From Paractinoplanes deccanensis (GTDB taxonomy: Bacteria; Actinomycetota; Actinomycetes; Mycobacteriales; Micromonosporaceae), in NCBI RefSeq assembly GCF_016862115.1, contig NZ_BOMI01000077.1, positions 50,557-114,556 on the forward strand: DNA of 64,000 nt, read 5' to 3'. Below are positions 59,720-64,000 of this stretch, piece by piece. A program made the translations under genes and the position numbers. The number at the start of each line of letters is the position of its first letter. The stretch's first letter is position 1. A model generated the notes under the pieces. That model was not told where the DNA came from and made no database searches. It saw only the letters and a program-made list of their open reading frames with translations.

Positions 59720-61186
59720 ATGGCAAGGATGAAGCGTCGCTGGCTCTTCGCCGACCAGCTCGGGCCGCACTTCTTGGACGCGCCCGGCCAGCCGGTCCTC
59801 CTGGTGGAGTCGAAGGCGGTCTTCCGGCGGCGCGTCTTCCACCGGCAGAAGGCCCACCTGGTGCTGTCCGCGCTGCGGCACCGCGCCCAGGACGACAACG
59901 TACGGCTGATCAAGGCCGAGACGTACGCCGAGGCCGTCACCGAGCCGCTCAGCGTCTGCCATCCGACGTCCCGTGCCGCGCGCGGTCTGGTCACCCGGCT
60001 GCCCGGGGTCGAGATGCTGCCGCCGCGCGGCTTCGTCACCGCGCCGCAGGACTTCGTGACGTGGGCGGCGGGCCGCGACCACCTGCGGTTGGAGGACTTC
60101 TACCGGTACGCCCGGCAGCGGCACGACGTGCTGATGGAGGGCACCGAGCCGGTGGGCGGGCGGTGGAACCTGGACGCCGACAACCGCGAGCCACCCCCGC
60201 GCGGCGCCGGCCGGCTCGGCGTACCGGCTCCGCCCGAGATCGTCGAGGACGAGATCGACGAGGAGGTCCGCGCCGACCTCGACCGCTGGGAGCGCGAGGA
60301 GGGCATCACCTTCGTCGGCAACGACGGGCCGCGGCTGTTCCCGGCGACGCGCAAGGAGGCGCTGGCCCGGCTGCGCCACTTCGTGGAGCACCGCCTGCCG
60401 GCGTTCGGCCCGCACGAGGACGCGATGCTCGCCGCCGACCCTCTGATGGCGCACAGCATGCTCAGCGCGGCGATCAACCTGGGGCTGCTCGACCCGCTCG
60501 AGGTGATCGAACGCGCCGAGCAGGCGTACCGCCGCGGTGTTGCGCCGTTGGCGAGCGTCGAGGGCTTCGTCCGCCAGATCCTCGGCTGGCGCGACTTCAT
60601 CTGGCACCTGTACTGGTATTTCGAGCCGGACTACCGGGCCACCAACGAGCTGCACGCCCGGCGCGGGCTGCCGAAGTGGTTCGCGGAGCTGAACGCGGAC
60701 GCGGTGGAGGCGCGCTGCCTCTCCGACGTGCTGGCCGGCGTGCGCGACCGGGGCTGGGTGCACCACATCCCCCGGCTGATGATCCTCGGCAACTACGCGA
60801 TGCAGCGCGGCTGGCGGCCCGGCGCGGTCGCCGACTGGTTCCACCGCTGCTTCGTCGACGGCTACGAGTGGGTCATGACGGCGAACGTGGTCGGCATGAG
60901 CCAGTACGCCGACGGCGGCCGCATGAGCACCAAGCCGTACGCGGCTGGCGGGTCCTATGTGAACCGCATGAGCGACTACTGCGGCGGTTGCCGCTACGAC
61001 CCGAAGGTGCGCGCCGGCGACAACGCATGCCCGTACACGGCGGGGTATTGGACCTTCCTCGCCCGCCACGAGCAGACCCTCACGGGAAACCACCGCATGC
61101 GGCAGCCGTTGCGGGGCCTGCACCGCCTCGACGACCTCGACGCCCTGCTCGAGCAGGAGAGGGCCCGCGGATCGCGAGCCCCCTGA
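59720..61186 (+). CDS. Fe-S bacterial cryptochrome/(6-4) photolyase (PhrB type)
   Basis: The 488-residue product is started at ATG 59720 (ATG 59729, MKRRWLFADQLGPHF, equally possible; neither has a strong ribosome site). The N-terminal Rossmann-like antenna domain opens WLFADQLGPHFLDAPGQPVLLVES. The FAD/DNA domain includes GFVRQILGWRDFIWHLYWYF, HHIPRLMILGNYAMQRGWRP and VVGMSQYADGGRMSTKPYAAGGSYVNRMSDYC. Cys333, 421, 424 and 437 have exactly the spacing (88, 3, 13) of the four [4Fe-4S] ligands in Agrobacterium PhrB. It is expected to repair (6-4) photoproducts using light, FAD and ribolumazine. It is monocistronic. Confidence 0.93.
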   Translation: MARMKRRWLFADQLGPHFLDAPGQPVLLVESKAVFRRRVFHRQKAHLVLSALRHRAQDDNVRLIKAETYAEAVTEPLSVCHPTSRAARGLVTRLPGVEMLPPRGFVTAPQDFVTWAAGRDHLRLEDFYRYARQRHDVLMEGTEPVGGRWNLDADNREPPPRGAGRLGVPAPPEIVEDEIDEEVRADLDRWEREEGITFVGNDGPRLFPATRKEALARLRHFVEHRLPAFGPHEDAMLAADPLMAHSMLSAAINLGLLDPLEVIERAEQAYRRGVAPLASVEGFVRQILGWRDFIWHLYWYFEPDYRATNELHARRGLPKWFAELNADAVEARCLSDVLAGVRDRGWVHHIPRLMILGNYAMQRGWRPGAVADWFHRCFVDGYEWVMTANVVGMSQYADGGRMSTKPYAAGGSYVNRMSDYCGGCRYDPKVRAGDNACPYTAGYWTFLARHEQTLTGNHRMRQPLRGLHRLDDLDALLEQERARGSRAP

Positions 61187-61321
61187 CCGGGCTTACGAGC
61201 ATCTGCCCCACTGACATTGGTGACGGGCGGGCGGGATCCGGTGCCATTCCGCCTCCTTGCACCACCGGCAGATCGATCGGCCTGCCTTGACGCACGCGCA
61301 CGACGATGCCATCTCATCTCC

Positions 61322-61582
61322 TCAGATTTGTTGTGCTGCCTTGCGTTCCCGCGCCCGCTCGTTGAAGACGACGCGCGGTTCCGGACGGCCGCGGGACAGC
61401 CAGATGACCAGCGTCACGGGCCAGAACAGGCAGGCGAAGGCGTTGCCCAGCACCCAGCCGAGGCCGAAGCCGTCACGTCCGAAAACCTTGATGCGGCCCT
61501 GTCCGACTCCGGCGCGATGCCGGGTCACCACCATCGCGATGAAGATGCCGATGAAGTAGGCGATACCGAGAGCGAATTCCAT
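61322..61582 (-). CDS. Small two-span membrane protein
   Basis: The 86-residue product (MEFALGIAYFIGIFIAMVVT) has two predicted spans (residues 2-20 and about 40-62, LGWVLGNAFACLFWPVTLVIW) separated by a basic loop, and a charged tail (RARERKAAQQI). It follows the 231-residue gene by 12 bp on the same strand and is probably co-transcribed. No family is recognised. Confidence 0.68.
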   Translation of the reverse strand: MEFALGIAYFIGIFIAMVVTRHRAGVGQGRIKVFGRDGFGLGWVLGNAFACLFWPVTLVIWLSRGRPEPRVVFNERARERKAAQQI

Positions 61583-61594
61583 GCCGGCCTCATT

Positions 61595-62290
61595 TCAGTC
61601 GAGTTGTGGGCGGGGCAGGGGGAAGAAGGGGCCGAGCTCGGCGGCGTACCAGTGGGTCGGGATCTGGAAGGCGATGCCGATCGCCCAGTAGAGGTCGTTG
61701 AGCGTCGGCGCCGTCTTCCAGTCCCAGCGGGCGCGGGTGGGGTCCTCGTCGCTCTGCCGTGCGTCGATCACGGCGACGTAGCCGGCGCCGCCGCGCTGGA
61801 CGAGGACCAGGTTGGCATCGGGCTCCGGGGCGACCCGCGCCACGAGGCGGACCTCACCGGGAGCGAGGTCGGGGATCGGTGCCTGGTCCGGTCTGGGCCG
61901 GGGCCGGCCGGCGAGCCACGGCTCCTCGCGGCCACGATGCTCCACCCAGTACTGGTGCTCGTGGCCGGTGAGGCGCGAGTCGGGCACGCCCCGGGAGCGC
62001 AGGAAATCGAGCGAATGCTCCATGAGCTCGTCGGACGCGGGGTGCCGGAAGTCGCCGCCCAGCAGCTCGCGCACGGCGTGGGAGCCGCCGTAGACCGCCC
62101 ATCCACCCACGGGGATCAGCGTCTTGGCGAGGTCGGTGACGAAGCCCGCGGGGTCCGCCTGCGCGATGGGGTAGAGCGGAGCGATGATCTCGGACCAGAT
62201 CGCGCCGGCGTCGCCCTCGTAGTCCATCGGGGCGAAGGTGTACCGCCCGAAGCGGTCCATTGTGGCTATCAGGTGGGCCACGTCGTTCAT
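61595..62290 (-). CDS. Hypothetical protein, 231 residues
   Basis: Starts at ATG 62290 (MNDVAHLIATMDRFGRYTFAPMDYEGDAGAIWSEIIAPLYPIAQ). There is no signal peptide or span. Features include PVGGWAVYGGSHAVRELLGGDF, an SLDFLRSRGVPDSRLTGHEHQYWVEHRG segment and a C-terminal Trp-rich stretch (DWKTAPTLNDLYWAIGIAFQIPTHWYAAELGPFFPLP). Codon use is typical for the genome. I do not recognise a domain. It is upstream of, and likely transcribed with, the small membrane protein. Confidence 0.75.
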   Translation of the reverse strand: MNDVAHLIATMDRFGRYTFAPMDYEGDAGAIWSEIIAPLYPIAQADPAGFVTDLAKTLIPVGGWAVYGGSHAVRELLGGDFRHPASDELMEHSLDFLRSRGVPDSRLTGHEHQYWVEHRGREEPWLAGRPRPRPDQAPIPDLAPGEVRLVARVAPEPDANLVLVQRGGAGYVAVIDARQSDEDPTRARWDWKTAPTLNDLYWAIGIAFQIPTHWYAAELGPFFPLPRPQLD

Positions 62291-62368
62291 CGATCCGTCC
62301 CCTCTGCCGGCTGGAGCGGATCGATCTCACCAGGCAGGGTTCCGGAACGGGACGGGTGATCGGCCGGG

Positions 62369-63091
62369 CTATTCCGGCTTGGGCGGCTCCGCGTACAGGA
62401 TCTCGCGGGCCTGTTCGGCGGCGCGGACGATGCTCTCGGCCACGAAGTCGACGAAGCGGGCGATGTTCTCGAGGCGGACGGCGGCCGGGCTGCCGGGGCC
62501 GAGGACGGTGACGCCCTGCCGGGCCAGCCGGGCGAGCTCGGCGTTGGACCGGGCGGCGGCGATCATGCCCTGATACCAGACGTCGTTGTCGACGATGTAG
62601 CGCTCGCGGCGGCCCTCGTCGCGCTCGCGGCGGATCAGGCCCTGGCCTTCGAGGAACGCCATCGCCTTCGAGACCGACGCGGGGCTGACCTGAAGGTGCT
62701 GGACCAGCTCGGACGCGGTGAGGGTGCCGCCGTCGCTGGTGTAGAGCGCCGTCAGCGCCCGGGCCATCATGCGGGGCAGGCCGGACTGCATGAGGTTGGC
62801 GGTGAACGCCTCCTCGTACTCCCGCATGGCCTCGCTGTCCCGGCCACCGGCCTGTGGCGCCGCACCCGGCACGCGCGACGCGGACTGCCGGCGGCGGCGG
62901 GAACGGCGTTCGGTGGCGTGGTGGGCCAGGTCGGCGCGGTATCCCCCGGGGCCGCCGTTGCGCATCACCTCACGGGTGATCGTCGAGGTGGGGCGGTCGA
63001 TGCGCCGGGCGATCTCCGCGTACGCGAGACCGTCGGCCAGGCCCAGCGCGATCTGCTGGCGTTCCTGCTGGGTGAGTCTGCCTCCCGGCAT
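62369..63091 (-). CDS. IS30-type HTH fused to a MarR/GbsR-like winged helix regulator
   Basis: The 240-residue product starts at ATG 63091 behind AAGGAGACC; the longer frame is rejected. Residues 5-65 (LTQQERQQIALGLADGLAYAEIARRIDRPTSTITREVMRNGG, YRADLAHHATERR) match the N-terminal helix-turn-helix of IS30-family transposases. Residues 90-235 are a MarR/GbsR-like winged helix (PRMMARALTALYTSDGGTLTASELVQHLQVSPASVSKAMAFLEGQGLIRRERDEGRRERYIV). No transposase catalytic domain is present. It is divergent from a DUF4097 gene, with many GCAAC boxes between, so two DNA-reading heads may bind there. Confidence 0.88.
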   Translation of the reverse strand: MPGGRLTQQERQQIALGLADGLAYAEIARRIDRPTSTITREVMRNGGPGGYRADLAHHATERRSRRRRQSASRVPGAAPQAGGRDSEAMREYEEAFTANLMQSGLPRMMARALTALYTSDGGTLTASELVQHLQVSPASVSKAMAFLEGQGLIRRERDEGRRERYIVDNDVWYQGMIAAARSNAELARLARQGVTVLGPGSPAAVRLENIARFVDFVAESIVRAAEQAREILYAEPPKPE

Positions 63092-63146
63092 CGCGGTCTC
63101 CTTCGCCTGTGGTGTGGTGCTCAGCTTAGCGTTCATTCCCGCTCCA

Positions 63147-63270
63147 TTGCAACGGCTGCAACGCAGTCGTTGCGTTAGATCCACGCGCTGTTGCAACGAT
63201 ATTTGTACACTGAGCTGCGCTTTTACGTTTCCAGTGCAACAGGGTTGTTGCTCGATCTGCGAACGCAACG
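63147..63270. promoter_or_regulatory. Cluster of GCAAC/GTTGC boxes (candidate operator array)
   Basis: The divergent gap holds TTGCAACG (63147-63154), TGCAACGCAGTCGTTGCG (63157-63174, inverted), TTGCAACG (63191-63198), GTGCAACAGGGTTGTTGC (63234-63251, inverted) and CGCAACG (63264-63270). Five sites in 124 bp are well placed for the regulator starting at 63091 and the DUF4097 gene starting at 63314. Confidence 0.7.
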
Positions 63271-63313
63271 TAGCGTTTCTGGCATCGGAAACGACGAGCT
63301 CAGGGAGAGCGCA

Positions 63314-63976
63314 ATGCAGAACTTCGACACCCCCGCCGCCATCACCGCCATCCTCGACATCCCCGCCGGCGACGTCCGCTTCATCGCCGCCGACCGCGCC
63401 GACACCACGGTCGAGGTCCGGCCGGCCGACGCCGCGAAGAGCCGCGACGTCAAGATCGCAGAGCAGACCAGGGTCGAGTACGCCGACGGCGTCCTGCGGA
63501 TCGTCGCGGAGGCGAAGAACCAGCTCCTCGGCGCGACCGGCTCCATCGAGGTGACCGTCCAGCTGCCCGCCGGCTCCCGGGTCGAGGCCAAGGCGGCCGC
63601 CGCCGGCTTCCGGGGCGTGGGCCGCCTCGGCGACGTGGTCTTCGAGGGCGCGCAGGGCGACATCAAGGTCGACGAGGCCGCGAGCCTGCGCGTCACCACG
63701 GCCTCCGGCGACGTCACGGTCGGCCGCCTCACCGGGCCGGCCGAGATCACCACCGCCAAGGGCGACATCCACCTCACCGAGGCGGTCCGCGGCAAGGCAG
63801 TCCTGCGTACGCAGGCCGGCAGCATCACGGTCGACGCCGCCCGCGGCACCTCGGCGGCCCTCGACGCCACCACCGGCCACGGCCGGATCAGCAACAGCCT
63901 CAAGAACGACGGCACGACCGAGCTCGACATCCACGCCACCACGGCCTACGGCGACATCGTCGCTCGCAGCCTCTGA
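63314..63976 (+). CDS. DUF4097-family beta-helix protein
   Basis: The 220-residue product starts at ATG 63314 (MQNFDTPAAITAILDIPAGDVRFIAADRADTTVEV) behind GGGAG; the longer frame upstream runs through the operator boxes. The rest is repeating beta-strand units (GDVVFEGAQGDIKVDEAASLRVTTASGDVTVGRLTGPAEITTAKGDIHLTEAVRGKAVLRTQAGSITVDAARG), the putative adhesin DUF4097 repeat. There is no signal peptide, so it is probably cytosolic. In actinomycetes such genes often precede drug-type ABC transporter genes, and a ribosome site appears just downstream. Confidence 0.85.
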   Translation: MQNFDTPAAITAILDIPAGDVRFIAADRADTTVEVRPADAAKSRDVKIAEQTRVEYADGVLRIVAEAKNQLLGATGSIEVTVQLPAGSRVEAKAAAAGFRGVGRLGDVVFEGAQGDIKVDEAASLRVTTASGDVTVGRLTGPAEITTAKGDIHLTEAVRGKAVLRTQAGSITVDAARGTSAALDATTGHGRISNSLKNDGTTELDIHATTAYGDIVARSL

Positions 63977-63989
63977 CCCACACACCCCT

Positions 63990-64000
63990 TGAGGAGCGGA
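63990..64000 (+). promoter_or_regulatory. Ribosome binding site of a gene beyond the window
   Basis: TGAGGAGCGGA lies 14 bp after the DUF4097 stop and the window ends there. It implies a closely spaced co-transcribed gene; an ABC transporter ATPase is the usual neighbour, but that is inference. Confidence 0.5.

Noticed and set aside
62369..63091. Insertion sequence of the IS30 family.
   Set aside because: Only the N-terminal helix-turn-helix resembles IS30 transposase. There is no DDE domain and no terminal inverted repeat; the gene is a regulator.

Overview
The window is a 64 kb stretch of a very high-GC actinobacterial chromosome. The base composition, GTG/TTG starts, the number of sigma factors and two-component proteins, ANTAR, STAS and SpoIIE-type regulators, a DUF4097 protein, an IdeR/DmdR-like iron box and actinomycete-type tyrosine recombinases all point to a soil actinomycete. 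The Micromonosporaceae (Actinoplanes-like) are my best guess, but I cannot fix the genus.

Layout. 1-6.3 kb: a broken hybrid histidine kinase, a large secreted beta-propeller/DUF11/RTX-like surface protein, and a STAS-coiled coil-GAF-ANTAR regulator. 6.4-10.5 kb: a tight five-gene operon (ECF sigma, zinc-finger anti-sigma, ABC ATPase, two membrane proteins). 10.5-15.2 kb: STAS protein, AraC regulator, small coiled-coil protein, OmpR-type regulator plus hybrid kinase. 15.2-20.3 kb: three regulator/enzyme pairs (TetR/hydrolase, MerR/hydrolase, and an ECF41 sigma with a flavin oxidoreductase behind a candidate ECF41 promoter). 20.6-21.7 kb: a damaged STAS antagonist beside a damaged SpoIIE phosphatase. 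21.8-29.3 kb: secreted propeller protein, MerR-like protein, secreted trypsin-like protease and two divergent sigma/membrane-partner modules. 29.4-31.7 kb: an AfsR/SARP regulator cut short and joined to a dead integrase.

An integrated island is likely between 31.63 and 50.72 kb. A 47-bp perfect direct repeat of the tRNA-Arg(ACG) 3' end lies at 31629 and again inside the intact tRNA at 50670, with an intact tyrosine recombinase reading into the tRNA. The dead integrase left of the first repeat suggests an older element at the same site. The island holds a DUF6338-like membrane protein, an unknown protein, a frameshifted DUF4238 gene, a TDT-family transporter, four alpha/beta hydrolases and three large LuxR-type (LAL) ATPase regulators in interleaved order, a STAS protein, an amino-acid permease and an M20 peptidase relic.

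50.7-64 kb: tRNA-Arg and tRNA-Ser(GCT), a Pro-rich low-complexity protein, a CPBP protease, a flavohemoprotein-like reductase, a helix-turn-helix/peptide deformylase fusion divergent from an FhuF-like iron reductase with an iron box, an MFS pump with its TetR regulator, an Fe-S bacterial photolyase, and an IS30-type HTH/MarR fusion divergent from a DUF4097 gene with repeated GCAAC boxes between them.

Regulation dominates the window and many regulators sit next to one enzyme or transporter. At least eight genes are broken or relics (kinase, STAS, SpoIIE, TetR, AfsR, integrase, DUF4238, M20, SulP). Either this is a decaying accessory region or some lesions are sequencing/assembly errors in GC-rich DNA; the sequence alone cannot separate these.
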